A DNA stretch of 64,000 nt. Source: an uncultured Alphaproteobacteria bacterium. GTDB lineage: Bacteria; Pseudomonadota; Alphaproteobacteria; Micropepsales; Micropepsaceae. The position numbers and the translations under genes were made by a program. The notes beneath the pieces are model-generated. The model was not told the origin of the DNA and did no database searches. It was given only the letters and a program-made list of their open reading frames with translations. Location of the stretch: NCBI GenBank assembly GCA_903862715.1, contig CAIOYY010000036.1:1-64000 (forward strand). Reading direction: 5' to 3'. Shown piece after piece: positions 26,684-35,277 of the stretch (positions are counted from its first letter, which is position 1; each line of letters starts with the position of its first letter).

Positions 26684-28242
26684 GAACGTTGGAGAGGGGG
26701 ATCGGTGGGGGGGTGATCGGCGGGCGCTGCGTCGCCTTCGAAGACGCCGCCGAAGACATCCGCCATGTCGGCTACATAAGAGGGATCGACGGACAGAATC
26801 CCCGGATCATCGGGCGGGCGTTGCAGCGTGTTCGAATGTTCCTCCCGCGTGCGCGCCAGAAGTGTAGGCGGTCCGGGGATCACCGCCGGTTTCGGCTCAG
26901 CGGGAGGCGCAAGCGCGGCGGCCTGGATGGTCTGCGGTAGCGCATCGACGGTATCGGCGCGCGGCGCGACCCAGGCGAGCGAGTCGAATGCCGCGCAGTT
27001 GGAACAGATCGGTGTCCAGTCCTGCATCACGAAGCCGCAATGGCCGCAGCGCCACTGTGCGTCGCGTGGCGACCGCGCCGCGCGCGCCAGCCAGCCCTGC
27101 GCCGCTGTGGTGTCGCCGCGCTCGGCCTGCGCGATTTCCGCCATCAATACGCAAGCGCGCGTTGTCGGAGGACCGCGCGTCAATGGCTCCAGTGCGGAAC
27201 GTGCGTCGAACCAGCGATGTTGCAAAATCGCCTGCTCGGCGGCGACCAGTCGGCTTTCGACATGGCTGGGATTGAGTTGCACCAAACCCTGCATACGCCG
27301 TGCGCGCGTTGCGAGATCGTCGGTTGGATGTATCGCGCCATAGGTCGATGCAAGATCGGGGTGGGGTCCCTGCGCCCAGGCGGCCTCGATAATGTCCTGT
27401 GCCTTCCAGGTACGCCCGGCCAGAGTGAGTTTTCTCGCCGCCAACAACGCCGCGGGAATGAGCGCGGGCGCCAGCGTCACCGCTTCCAGTGCGCGGGTCA
27501 ACGCCGTTTCGCTGTCTCCCGATTTATCCGCATCAATGCCTGCGGCGGCCAGCAGCACCGCACGCCGCCGCCTTGCCACGTCGCCGCCGATCAGGCGGAC
27601 GCGCACCTGTTTCTTCAACACCGCCTGCGCGGCGTCCCACTCGTGGCGGCTGACATGAAGATCGAACAGCCCATGCGAGGCCCACGGCGCTTTCGGCTTT
27701 AGTTCATTGGCGCGCGCGGCATGCAAGATGGCGGCGTCTTCATCTCCTTTGCGCATGGCCTGGAGAAAAAGGCCGCGCAGGCCTAGAAATTCGGTTTCGG
27801 GATGCGCCAGCATCGCGCGATAGGATGTGCTTTGTGTGGCCTCGTCGGATTCAAGCTGCGCTGCCTGCGCGGTGAGAAGAAGGCCCAGCGGCGCGGCCCC
27901 GAGAAGCTTCTCACCCTGTTTGGCAAAGCGCTTCGCCGTCTCAGCATCGCCTGCCGCCGCGGCGACGAGGCCATGCGATAGCGCAAGATAGCCTTGGCGT
28001 GCTTTGCGCGCCCGCGTCCATTCGCCGACCATTTCGGGCACACGGAGAAAGGCTGCGACCACGCGAAAGAAAAAGAACAGGGCGGCCACCAACGCGAGAA
28101 CGATGGCGGCGGCAACACCGACGCTCATATGCAGCGCATAAGAACCCACGACAAGATCCAACCCGCCTTCGATATCGGCGAGATAGGCGAGACCGGTTGC
28201 GATCAGCCCTGCGGAAACCAGAATGAGCAGGAGACGGATCAT
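26680..28242 (-). CDS. hemY: HemY-family TPR membrane protein with C-terminal zinc ribbon
   Basis: 520 residues. Two N-terminal membrane helices (about 1-24 and 38-66) are followed by the HemY_N block (FLRVPEMVGEWTRARKARQGYLALSHGLVAAAAGD) and a long helical TPR-like region. Near residue 405-435 a rubredoxin-like zinc ribbon is visible, CGHCG...CSNC (WRCGHCGFVMQDWTPICSNC), reminiscent of the metal site of LapB. The tail is proline-rich and disordered. The role in heme synthesis is genetic association only; this is not protoporphyrinogen oxidase, which shares the name. It overlaps both neighbours by 4 bases. Confidence 0.88.
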   Translation of the reverse strand: MIRLLLILVSAGLIATGLAYLADIEGGLDLVVGSYALHMSVGVAAAIVLALVAALFFFFRVVAAFLRVPEMVGEWTRARKARQGYLALSHGLVAAAAGDAETAKRFAKQGEKLLGAAPLGLLLTAQAAQLESDEATQSTSYRAMLAHPETEFLGLRGLFLQAMRKGDEDAAILHAARANELKPKAPWASHGLFDLHVSRHEWDAAQAVLKKQVRVRLIGGDVARRRRAVLLAAAGIDADKSGDSETALTRALEAVTLAPALIPAALLAARKLTLAGRTWKAQDIIEAAWAQGPHPDLASTYGAIHPTDDLATRARRMQGLVQLNPSHVESRLVAAEQAILQHRWFDARSALEPLTRGPPTTRACVLMAEIAQAERGDTTAAQGWLARAARSPRDAQWRCGHCGFVMQDWTPICSNCAAFDSLAWVAPRADTVDALPQTIQAAALAPPAEPKPAVIPGPPTLLARTREEHSNTLQRPPDDPGILSVDPSYVADMADVFGGVFEGDAAPADHPPTDPPLQRS

Positions 28243-29459
28243 GGAGCGGCGGGCGCTCCATTCGCTCCCGGCGGAAGGGCCGGAGAAAGGGAAGGCGGCG
28301 GCGCCACAGGAGAGGGTGCAGGCGCGGCAAGCGCCGCGACGACACGCGCATTCAGACTGGCAATGGCGTCATCGAGTTCGAGGCGCGCTTCGGCGCCGGC
28401 AAGCCAGGGTGTCACGGTGTGGGCCGCGGCGCCGCTGAGGGCGTTCACTTCACCGACCGCGCCGGCAAGATTGCCATCTTTCAATGCGATTTCCGCGCGC
28501 GCCAGGATACTGGCGCTGTCGGTGCCGTCGACATTGCCGATGCGGCGAATGCTGATGAGGTGACGCACATTGTTCCACATGCGTGCGAAGAAGCCGGTAT
28601 CTGCGGCAACGCTCTCCGCGTCCAGTGCTTCACGCGCCATCTCGGGGAAGCGCGCGCTGAGTTCCTGTAATGTCGGCACGCCCTCTGCGGCATGCACGCG
28701 AAGCGCGCCGAGCGCGGGATCGCCCGGCGCTGTTGCGGCGAGCGCATTCAACTGCGGAAGGAAGGGCGCGGATTGAATCGCGGCGCGCGATAGATCGGAG
28801 AGCGCGAGAACCTGCGCGGCGCGGCGCAGAAAATCGCCGCTATTGACCGCCTCCAAACCTGCGAGGCGTTCCATCACGATGTCCTGTTCGGCGCGCGTTG
28901 CCGTCGCTTCAAGTCTGGCACCAATTTCAGGAAGGACCGTCTCCAGGGCATTCAGGCGATTTCCGATTTGATTCATCTGAAAGGCCAGCGCGCCTTCATT
29001 CATCAGCGCCTCGGCGCCGACATCGTTCTCCTGAGCTTGCGCCTCCGGCGCGAGTGGCTCGGTAATGGTCTCCTCAGGGAGAATTTCCGGTGGCGCTTGT
29101 GCGCTGACCACAGGTGCCGTGTTTTCAATGGTGTCGAGGCGTACTTCGGCCTGGGCGATGCGTTCCTGCAGCGCGATGACGTCACCGCGCAGGGCGTTGG
29201 CGGCGCCGGATTCATCCGCGCCGGCAAACTGTGCGAGACGCGAAAAGCCCGGCCAGTTCGCGCCGATGCCGCCGCCGAGAAAGGCGGCGAACAAGGTCAG
29301 AAGGAAAATGCCGGGCCAGGACTTGGTAAGACTGGATTTGCGCGGCAACGGTTTGACGGATTGGTTGCCGGAAGGGTGAGCGGAATGACCGGCGGGCGCA
29401 GTCGGCGTCGCCGGCGCGTCGGCGTCCTTGTCCGGCTGCATATTGTCGGCATCGCTCAT
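28239..29459 (-). CDS. Mitofilin/Mic60-like inner-membrane protein (alphaproteobacterial COG4223 type)
   Basis: 406 residues with a disordered Pro/Ala-rich N-terminus, one membrane helix at about 48-69 (SWPGIFLLTLFAAFLGGGIG), a helical coiled-coil-prone region (LRGDVIALQERIAQAEVRLDTIE; QMNQIGNRLNALETVLPEIGARLEATATRAEQ) and a C-terminal mitofilin-like domain (RIGNVDGTDSASILARAEIALKDGNLAGAVGEVNAL). It sits between hemD and hemY, the genomic position published for bacterial homologues of the mitochondrial crista-organising protein Mic60. The topology would place most of it in the periplasm. The Pro/Ala-rich C-terminus is low complexity. Confidence 0.82.
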   Translation of the reverse strand: MSDADNMQPDKDADAPATPTAPAGHSAHPSGNQSVKPLPRKSSLTKSWPGIFLLTLFAAFLGGGIGANWPGFSRLAQFAGADESGAANALRGDVIALQERIAQAEVRLDTIENTAPVVSAQAPPEILPEETITEPLAPEAQAQENDVGAEALMNEGALAFQMNQIGNRLNALETVLPEIGARLEATATRAEQDIVMERLAGLEAVNSGDFLRRAAQVLALSDLSRAAIQSAPFLPQLNALAATAPGDPALGALRVHAAEGVPTLQELSARFPEMAREALDAESVAADTGFFARMWNNVRHLISIRRIGNVDGTDSASILARAEIALKDGNLAGAVGEVNALSGAAAHTVTPWLAGAEARLELDDAIASLNARVVAALAAPAPSPVAPPPSLSPALPPGANGAPAAP

Positions 29460-29547
29460 TCAAAGGCTCCGGCAAAAACTCCGGGGAACATTGCGGTTCC
29501 GCGAAAGCGTAACCCTAGCGAAACGCAGACAGGCAAGAAAGCGCACA

Positions 29548-30261
29548 TCATTGCGTGCCCCCGGAAAGGAGGGCGAAGATCGCACTCTGGTTCGGGTTTC
29601 CGGCGACCGCTACGCGCGCGAATTCGAGGTCACCGAGCGCGGTCGCGGTCGCAGCGCTGATGCAGAAGGCGGTCAGCGGCGCGCAAGTTTCGATAATCTT
29701 TGCGGCGCTCACCCTTTGCGAGAAAATTTTTGCCGTCCGCGGGGAGAAAAAGAGAACGCCATCGAGCTTGTTTTCGCGCAACGCGGCTTCGGCGGAGGCA
29801 GGCAGGGCGTCGACGGGCACGGCGTCATAGAGAATTTCGCTCTCCATAGTGAAGCCCCTGGCCTTCAACGTTTCGCTGAGGCGGCCCGCAGTTTCGGCGC
29901 CCGCCGCGTGAAAGAGCGCGCCCTTCGCCGGATCGAGATCACTCGCGGCTTTTTCGGCCAGCGCCGCGCCGTCGCCCTCCGCACTTACCACGCTGCGAAA
30001 GCCCGCTTCGCGTGCCGCCTCTGCGGTTTGCGGTCCGACGGCATAAAGCGGAAGGTCACGCCGATCACTGCGATGAAGGAATGCGCGTACGCCATTGGCA
30101 CTTGTGGCAAGGATCGCCTGTACGTCCGTGAGGGAAAGCGTTTCGCCGTCGCGCAGGCGCACCTCCAGCATCGGTGCGAGGATCGCACTATGGCCCAGCT
30201 TGGCCAGCGCGGCCGCGAGAGGCTCGGCTGCTTCGATCGGGCGTGTAATCAGAAGCCGCAT
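29548..30261 (-). CDS. hemD: Uroporphyrinogen-III synthase
   Basis: Cyclises hydroxymethylbilane, with D-ring inversion, to uroporphyrinogen III. 237 residues from ATG 30261 (MRLLITRPIEAAEPLAAALAKLG, a standard HemD start); upstream in-frame codons are not family-like. The family is poorly conserved, but ILATSANGVRAFL, YAVGPQTAEAAREAGF, LDGVLFFSPRTAKIF and FCISAATATAL are all recognisable. It follows hemC by 40 bases, and its substrate is the HemC product. It precedes the Mic60-like gene by 88 bases. Confidence 0.93.
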   Translation of the reverse strand: MRLLITRPIEAAEPLAAALAKLGHSAILAPMLEVRLRDGETLSLTDVQAILATSANGVRAFLHRSDRRDLPLYAVGPQTAEAAREAGFRSVVSAEGDGAALAEKAASDLDPAKGALFHAAGAETAGRLSETLKARGFTMESEILYDAVPVDALPASAEAALRENKLDGVLFFSPRTAKIFSQRVSAAKIIETCAPLTAFCISAATATALGDLEFARVAVAGNPNQSAIFALLSGGTQ

Positions 30262-30301
30262 GCGAAAAACCTCAAATGCCGAAACAGCCAAACGTCCCAA
30301 G

Positions 30302-31264
30302 TCAAAATTTCGGCAGAAGCGCGCCCGCTGCCGCACGAATATCCCTTGCCGCGTCTTCGCCTAAAATTTGCGCGCGGTAGAATATTTGCGCGTCGATAGT
30401 CTCATGGAACGCAAGGTTCTGCGAGGCACTCCAGGCCTGTCTGCCGTCAAGGCTCAGCACTTCGCCGCGAAATCTCAGGCCTGTTTCGTGCACTTCCGCC
30501 ACGCCGGCAATGGGAGTGCGGCAGGAGCCGTCGAGCGCCGCGAGGAAGCCGCGCTCGCATTGGGCGGCAAGGCGCGAGGGCGGGTGATCGATGGATTGGG
30601 CGAGCGCAGTCCCATGCGCATCATTGCTGCGTGTTTCGAGACCGATGATCCCCTGACACAGCGCCGGCAGCCAATGTTCGAGGCTTAGCGCTTCGGCATG
30701 GGGCGGGATGAGATGAAGCCGCGCCAATCCGGCGCGCGCGAGAAAAATACCGTCGACTTCGCCAAGGCCCAGTTTCGCAAGCCGCGTTTCGACATTGCCG
30801 CGCAAAGAATGAATTTCGAGATCAGGCCTTGCGCGCAGGGCCTGCGCGGCGCGGCGCACCGAACTCGTTCCGACGCGTGCGCCTTGCGGCAGGTCCGCAA
30901 AGCTTCCGCCATTCTTTCCCAGAAAGACATCACGGGGGTCTTCGCGCTTCAACACGGAGACGACCGAAAGGCCGGACGGTTGCGCCGCCGGAAGGTCCTT
31001 CATTGAATGCACGGCGATATCGGCTTCGTCCTGAAGAAGCGCGTCCTCGATTTCCTTCGCGAACAATCCCTTGCCGCCCAGTTCGGCGAGCGGGCGGTCC
31101 TGGATGCGATCACCGGTGGTGCGAAAGGTGATGATCGGGCAGATCCGGTCGAGTTCGGATTCGTCCCAGCCCTGCGCACGGGCGAGCAGCATACGGGCGA
31201 GCCGCGCCTGGGCGAGCGCCAAAGGCGACCCTCGGCTGGCGATGCGGACAATGTAAGGGGTCAT
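30302..31264 (-). CDS. hemC: Porphobilinogen deaminase (hydroxymethylbilane synthase)
   Basis: Polymerises four porphobilinogens into hydroxymethylbilane. 320 residues. Visible blocks are RIASRGSPLALAQARLA, FRTTGDRI, GKGLFAKEIEDALL, DIAVHSMKDLPA and RVGTSSVRRAAQALRARPDL. The dipyrromethane cofactor is attached at Cys248 in LDGSCRTPIAG. First gene of the hemC-hemD-mic60-hemY-acetyltransferase run and divergent from tsaD, with 79 bases between starts. Confidence 0.97.
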   Translation of the reverse strand: MTPYIVRIASRGSPLALAQARLARMLLARAQGWDESELDRICPIITFRTTGDRIQDRPLAELGGKGLFAKEIEDALLQDEADIAVHSMKDLPAAQPSGLSVVSVLKREDPRDVFLGKNGGSFADLPQGARVGTSSVRRAAQALRARPDLEIHSLRGNVETRLAKLGLGEVDGIFLARAGLARLHLIPPHAEALSLEHWLPALCQGIIGLETRSNDAHGTALAQSIDHPPSRLAAQCERGFLAALDGSCRTPIAGVAEVHETGLRFRGEVLSLDGRQAWSASQNLAFHETIDAQIFYRAQILGEDAARDIRAAAGALLPKF

Positions 31265-31343
31265 GCGGTTTCTGAAATCTTGCGGCGAACAGGGTAAGGC
31301 GAAGACGTAGACGGATGGGGGCCTTTAGCATAGATCGAATGTC

Positions 31344-32429
31344 ATGCCCGCCATGCCAAGGGAATTCACGGTCCTCGGGATCGAGACCAGCTGCGACGAA
31401 ACCGCCGCCGCCATCCTGCGCGGCGCACCGCCGGGTCCGGGAACGATTCTCGCCAATGTCGTGCATCGCCAGATCGCGGCGCATGCGCCCTATGGCGGTG
31501 TGGTGCCGGAAATCGCCGCTCGGGCGCATGTCGAGCTTCTCGACGGGGTCATCGCCCGTGCGCTTTCAGAGGCCGCAATAGCGCCGTCTGATCTTGACGG
31601 CGTGGCCGCGACGGCCGGCCCGGGCCTGATCGGTGGCGTGATGGTTGGGCTTCTCTCGGGCAAGGCACTGGCACTAGGCCTCGGAAAGCCGCTGATCGCC
31701 GTCAACCACCTGGAGGCCCATGCGCTGACAGCACGCCTTGTCGAGGGCACGACATTTCCCTTTCTGCTGCTCCTTATTTCCGGCGGGCATTGCCAGTTGA
31801 TGGCCGCTGAAGCGGTAGGGCGTTACCGCCTGTATGGTGCGACGATCGACGACGCGGCGGGCGAAGCCTTCGACAAGGTCGCCAAGTTGTTAGGTCTTCC
31901 CTATCCGGGCGGCCCGGAAATTGAGGTCAGGGCCAAAACCGGTAATCCGAAGCGGTTTCCTTTTCCCCGTCCCATGCGCGGACGAGAAGGAATGGACTTC
32001 TCATTTTCAGGTCTGAAAACCGCAGTGCGTCTTTCTGTTGCCGAGCTAACCTCAAACGGGGGATCGCTCAACGATACGTTGAGGGCGGATGTCGCCGCCT
32101 CCTTTCAGGCGGCGGTGGTGGATGTGTTGAAAGATCGCGTTCGTGTTGCGATGCAACGGTTCCGAACGGAGTTCGGGATTAAGAACAACGTACTGAATTT
32201 CATAGTAGCGGGTGGTGTCGCGTCCAATCAGGCGATTTGTGGCGCGCTTAAGCAGGTATCCGGAGAAGAGGGATTCGCGTTGACGGTAGCGCCGCCGGCG
32301 CTCTGTACGGACAATGGGGCAATGATTGCCTGGGCGGGAATTGAGCGTTTGGCGCTGGGGTGGAGCGATCCACTCGACACGGCACCAAAGGCACGATGGC
32401 CATTGGAATTATTAGATAAAAATACCTAA
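31344..32429 (+). CDS. tsaD: tRNA N6-adenosine threonylcarbamoyltransferase
   Basis: Attaches the threonylcarbamoyl group to A37 of ANN-decoding tRNAs (t6A) together with TsaB/TsaE. 361 residues with [15 protein letters not shown] at the start, the metal-binding His122 and His126 in [52 protein letters not shown] and [12 protein letters not shown]. Two ATGs (31344 and 31353) are possible starts and no strong ribosome binding site separates them. The downstream mtaB product uses t6A as substrate. Confidence 0.97.
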   Translation: MPAMPREFTVLGIETSCDETAAAILRGAPPGPGTILANVVHRQIAAHAPYGGVVPEIAARAHVELLDGVIARALSEAAIAPSDLDGVAATAGPGLIGGVMVGLLSGKALALGLGKPLIAVNHLEAHALTARLVEGTTFPFLLLLISGGHCQLMAAEAVGRYRLYGATIDDAAGEAFDKVAKLLGLPYPGGPEIEVRAKTGNPKRFPFPRPMRGREGMDFSFSGLKTAVRLSVAELTSNGGSLNDTLRADVAASFQAAVVDVLKDRVRVAMQRFRTEFGIKNNVLNFIVAGGVASNQAICGALKQVSGEEGFALTVAPPALCTDNGAMIAWAGIERLALGWSDPLDTAPKARWPLELLDKNT

Positions 32430-32432
32430 ATA

Positions 32433-32463
32433 CGTTGGTCGGCGCAGCTTGCGCCGACCAACG
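32433..32463. terminator. Perfect 14-bp hairpin between tsaD and a small ORF
   Basis: CGTTGGTCGGCGCA, loop GCT, TGCGCCGACCAACG: a perfect 14-bp inverted repeat in the convergent gap. On the minus strand it is followed by TATTTAGGTATTTTT, so it suits termination of the small gene at 32491-32628. On the plus strand there is only a weak T-tract (GTCTTTGGGG). Confidence 0.65.
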
Positions 32464-32490
32464 CCAAGGTCTTTGGGGTGTTAGCCCCGA

Positions 32491-32628
32491 TTAGCCAAGG
32501 AGGAGACCGAAGGTGACAACCGTCAGCGCGGCGGCGCTCGCCACGGCGATGCGGGACAGGACCCACATATCGCGCTGGGTGATCTCTTTGGCCTCATGGT
32601 GCTCGGGGAAGAAGCCGGTCTTATTCAT
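32491..32628 (-). CDS. Small single-pass membrane protein, 45 residues
   Basis: A short frame with ATG at 32628 and TAA at 32491-32493, preceded by GGAGAG four bases upstream of the ATG. The product has a polar, His/Glu-rich first half (MNKTGFFPEHHEAKEITQRD) and one hydrophobic helix (WVLSRIAVASAAALTVVTFGLLLG), an N-in/C-out candidate. It is flanked by a hairpin terminator. The general plan recalls small subunits of respiratory oxidases (for example the aa3 subunit IV type), but I see no diagnostic match, so function is unknown. Confidence 0.65.
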   Translation of the reverse strand: MNKTGFFPEHHEAKEITQRDMWVLSRIAVASAAALTVVTFGLLLG

Positions 32629-32822
32629 TGTTCTCTCCATTCGTCAGTGCGGGTCAACCGCTGCAATGCAATATAAGGTAACCCCGAATAGAAAACAATG
32701 AATAATGTGAGAAATATTTTCTGTGTCAGATTCTTGGTGAAGAATTGCTTACCGGCCTGGAAAAGGCGGGCAAGTTCAAGGTTTTGGCTGTTGCCGGCTG
32801 GGCAATGGCGTTAGGGAAAGAA

Positions 32823-33626
32823 ATGACCGCGCTCCGCCTCGCCACCTGGAATATCAACTCCGTGCGTCTGCGCGCGCCGCTGGTGCGCCGTCTTCTGGAG
32901 CAGGAGGGCCCGGACGTACTCTGCCTACAGGAGACAAAGTGCCCCAACGAGCTTTTCCCCGCCGAGACGTTCCGCGAGCTGGGCTATGTCCATCAGGCGA
33001 TCAATGGTCAGAAGGGTTATCACGGCGTCGCCATTCTCTCCCGCCTGCCATTCAGGAAATTTCGCGCGGATGCATTCTGCGGCAAGGACGACACGCGCCA
33101 CGTCTGCGCCGAGTTCGAGAACGGTTTGGAGCTGCATAATTTCTATGTACCCGCCGGCGGCGACATTCCTGACATCAAGGCCAATCCCAAATTCGCCCAT
33201 AAGCTCGACTTCCTGCGTGAGCTCGCCGAGGCCTTCGAGAAACAGCGCCGCCGCCGCAATAATCCTGTCGTCATGGTAGGCGATCTGAATGTCGCGCCGT
33301 TCGAACATGATGTGTGGAGCCACAAACAGCTTCTCGATGTCGTCAGTCATACGCCGGTAGAGATCGAGCTTCTGGGCGCCGCCAAGGCGGCGTTCGACTG
33401 GATCGACGTCACGCGCGAATTCGTGCCGATGAACGAGAAGATTTATTCTTGGTGGAGCTATCGCGCACAGGACTGGGAAGCGTCCAATCGCGGACGCAGG
33501 CTGGACCACATCTGGGTGAGCCCCGGCCTGAAGGGCGCAGTGTCGAACCACGCGATATTAAAAGAGACGCGCGGCTGGACGCAGACATCCGATCACGTTC
33601 CGGTTCTGGCGACGCTCGAAGTTTAA
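32823..33626 (+). CDS. xthA: Exodeoxyribonuclease III (AP endonuclease)
   Basis: Base-excision repair nuclease (3'-5' exonuclease, AP endonuclease). 267 residues from ATG 32823 (MTALRLATWNINSVRLRAPLV), with AGGGAAAG upstream; the longer in-frame extension is not family-like. Motifs are TWNIN (Asn10), CLQETK with metal ligand Glu37, GYHGVAILSR, VVMVGDLNVAP, RRLDHIW and the catalytic TSDHVPV. It converges on the CYTH-CHAD gene with 4 bases between stop codons. Confidence 0.95.
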   Translation: MTALRLATWNINSVRLRAPLVRRLLEQEGPDVLCLQETKCPNELFPAETFRELGYVHQAINGQKGYHGVAILSRLPFRKFRADAFCGKDDTRHVCAEFENGLELHNFYVPAGGDIPDIKANPKFAHKLDFLRELAEAFEKQRRRRNNPVVMVGDLNVAPFEHDVWSHKQLLDVVSHTPVEIELLGAAKAAFDWIDVTREFVPMNEKIYSWWSYRAQDWEASNRGRRLDHIWVSPGLKGAVSNHAILKETRGWTQTSDHVPVLATLEV

Positions 33627-33630
33627 GGGC

Positions 33631-35181
33631 TCACGCCCAGAAGGGTTCGCTTTTTGCGAGGCGCTTCCAGCGCCCCTTTGCATCTTTCCATGCGAGTCCG
33701 ACGCGGCTTACGTGCCAGCCTTCCATAAAAGCGGCGCCTTCCCGAAATTCCGCACTGGTTTCCATTATCGCATGTTTCTGGATATGCGTTAGGATCTCAT
33801 CGACGGTCGCGGAATCGTTAAGTGCGCCGAACACGTCCTGTGTGTCGCTGAGTTTCTTCACGTAATCGGTCACGTCTTTCGGCGGAAACAGCGACGCGAA
33901 GAACTCCGCCGCATAACGGATTTTCTTGAGGGCGATGCGTAGCGAGTGCCGCTCCTCGGTAGTGAGCGCAGAAAGATGTTTCGCGCGTTTGCGCGCTTTG
34001 CGGTCGCGCTTCTTCAGGGCTTCGCAGGCGAGTTCCTTCGCCGGTCGGGTGAACGCGGCAATACGCACAGCGTCCGCATTTTCACGCCAGATACGGCTTT
34101 CGGCGGCGGCGAGATCAAGCAGAAAGCGGGTAAAGGTGTCGGAGCCGGCCAGCGCCGAAGTGCGGTCCCAGGACGCATCGCGCAGCATATTTAGCTGCAT
34201 CCGAAGCTCGGCAATACCGGTGCGCTCAGGCGCGGCCTTCTCGACGGGCGGCAGCAGTTCGGTCGCAAACACATCGAGATTGCGGGTCTCGCCGAAAGCG
34301 CGCGCTATTGTCTTCGCGCTCGCTTTCAGATCGTCCAGCGCGTGACCTTCGAAGGCTTCGCCAAAGGCGCTGAAGCCCGCGCGCAAACGGCGCAAGCCGA
34401 CGCGAAGTTGATGAAGACCTTCAACGCTGCGACCTTCCGCGACGGCGGCGGTGTTCTGTGCGATGTGGCGCAGGCAATGCATCAAGGTCGCGCGAAAGGC
34501 GTCCTCCGCGGTGGCGTTGGCGGGGAGCACCAGACGCCCAGCTTTGAACGTCATGAGGCCACGCCCTTCAATGGCGCGCAAACCCCGCTCGGATTTGCTC
34601 TCGGTCGAAACGGTGATCGCGGCTTCTTCGGAGAGGGCGCGGGCGATCATGTAGAGTGCGGCGGGCGAGCCGTGCTTCAGTTCCAGTTCGACTTCGGAAA
34701 TGGCAAGCGTCTCGCGTCCGTTCACCAGGGTACGGATTTCGCCGCGGTCGATGGCGAATTCGACTTCATCGCCCGTCTCAGTTTTCAAATGCCGGGTGGT
34801 GCGGCGAATTTCGGTTTCGATTGTGGGTCCAATCGCTTTACCCTCCGCAAGCGCGATCAGGCGTTCGCGCGCATCGGGATCCGGGATAAAGCGCAGATCG
34901 GGTTGGGACGAGGGCAGGGGCGATTCCCATTCGCTGCGTTCCGAGGCCAGCGCACCGGCATTCTTTTCCTTCACGGACTGAATATAGGTCCGGCCTTTTT
35001 TGCGTACGCGCAACGAAACACCGGTTCGGGCGAAGGCGAAGCTTTCGGTGTCGTAATACGTCGTACAAAGCCGGCGGGTTGAGGCGGTCCCTTGCACCAG
35101 GCGTTTTATAAGGGGCGCAGCAGACAGGAGGGCAAGATCGTCCGGACGGACGGCGAGCCTTATTTCGATCTCCTGAGACAT
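33631..35181 (-). CDS. CYTH and CHAD domain protein
   Basis: 516 residues. The N-terminal CYTH triphosphate tunnel domain (about 1-200) starts with EIEIRLAV, where the family usually has ExExK (Arg8 instead of Lys), then YYDTESFAFARTGVSLRVRKKG, FEVE-like strands and a tail LELKHGSPAALYMIARAL. The CHAD domain (about 225-500) is helical with conserved histidines and basic residues: LHQLRVGLRRLRAGFSAF, HSLRIALKKIRYAAEFF. Relatives are inorganic triphosphatases (YgiF) or polyphosphate-granule binding proteins. It is downstream of the giant glutamate dehydrogenase gene, with a gap of 96 bases. Confidence 0.92.
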   Translation of the reverse strand: MSQEIEIRLAVRPDDLALLSAAPLIKRLVQGTASTRRLCTTYYDTESFAFARTGVSLRVRKKGRTYIQSVKEKNAGALASERSEWESPLPSSQPDLRFIPDPDARERLIALAEGKAIGPTIETEIRRTTRHLKTETGDEVEFAIDRGEIRTLVNGRETLAISEVELELKHGSPAALYMIARALSEEAAITVSTESKSERGLRAIEGRGLMTFKAGRLVLPANATAEDAFRATLMHCLRHIAQNTAAVAEGRSVEGLHQLRVGLRRLRAGFSAFGEAFEGHALDDLKASAKTIARAFGETRNLDVFATELLPPVEKAAPERTGIAELRMQLNMLRDASWDRTSALAGSDTFTRFLLDLAAAESRIWRENADAVRIAAFTRPAKELACEALKKRDRKARKRAKHLSALTTEERHSLRIALKKIRYAAEFFASLFPPKDVTDYVKKLSDTQDVFGALNDSATVDEILTHIQKHAIMETSAEFREGAAFMEGWHVSRVGLAWKDAKGRWKRLAKSEPFWA

Positions 35182-35277
35182 TTCGAGCCGGAAGGGACTT
35201 TGCGGGGCGGAGACTCCGCAAATTTCAGGGTTCGCGCAATCCGCGAGAACGGCTTTCGTTCCGGTTTCGTGCCTAAG

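Noticed and set aside
32513-32701. 62-codon plus-strand frame over the small membrane gene
   Set aside because: It lacks a coherent protein character and overlaps the minus-strand microprotein, which has a ribosome binding site and a clear membrane helix.
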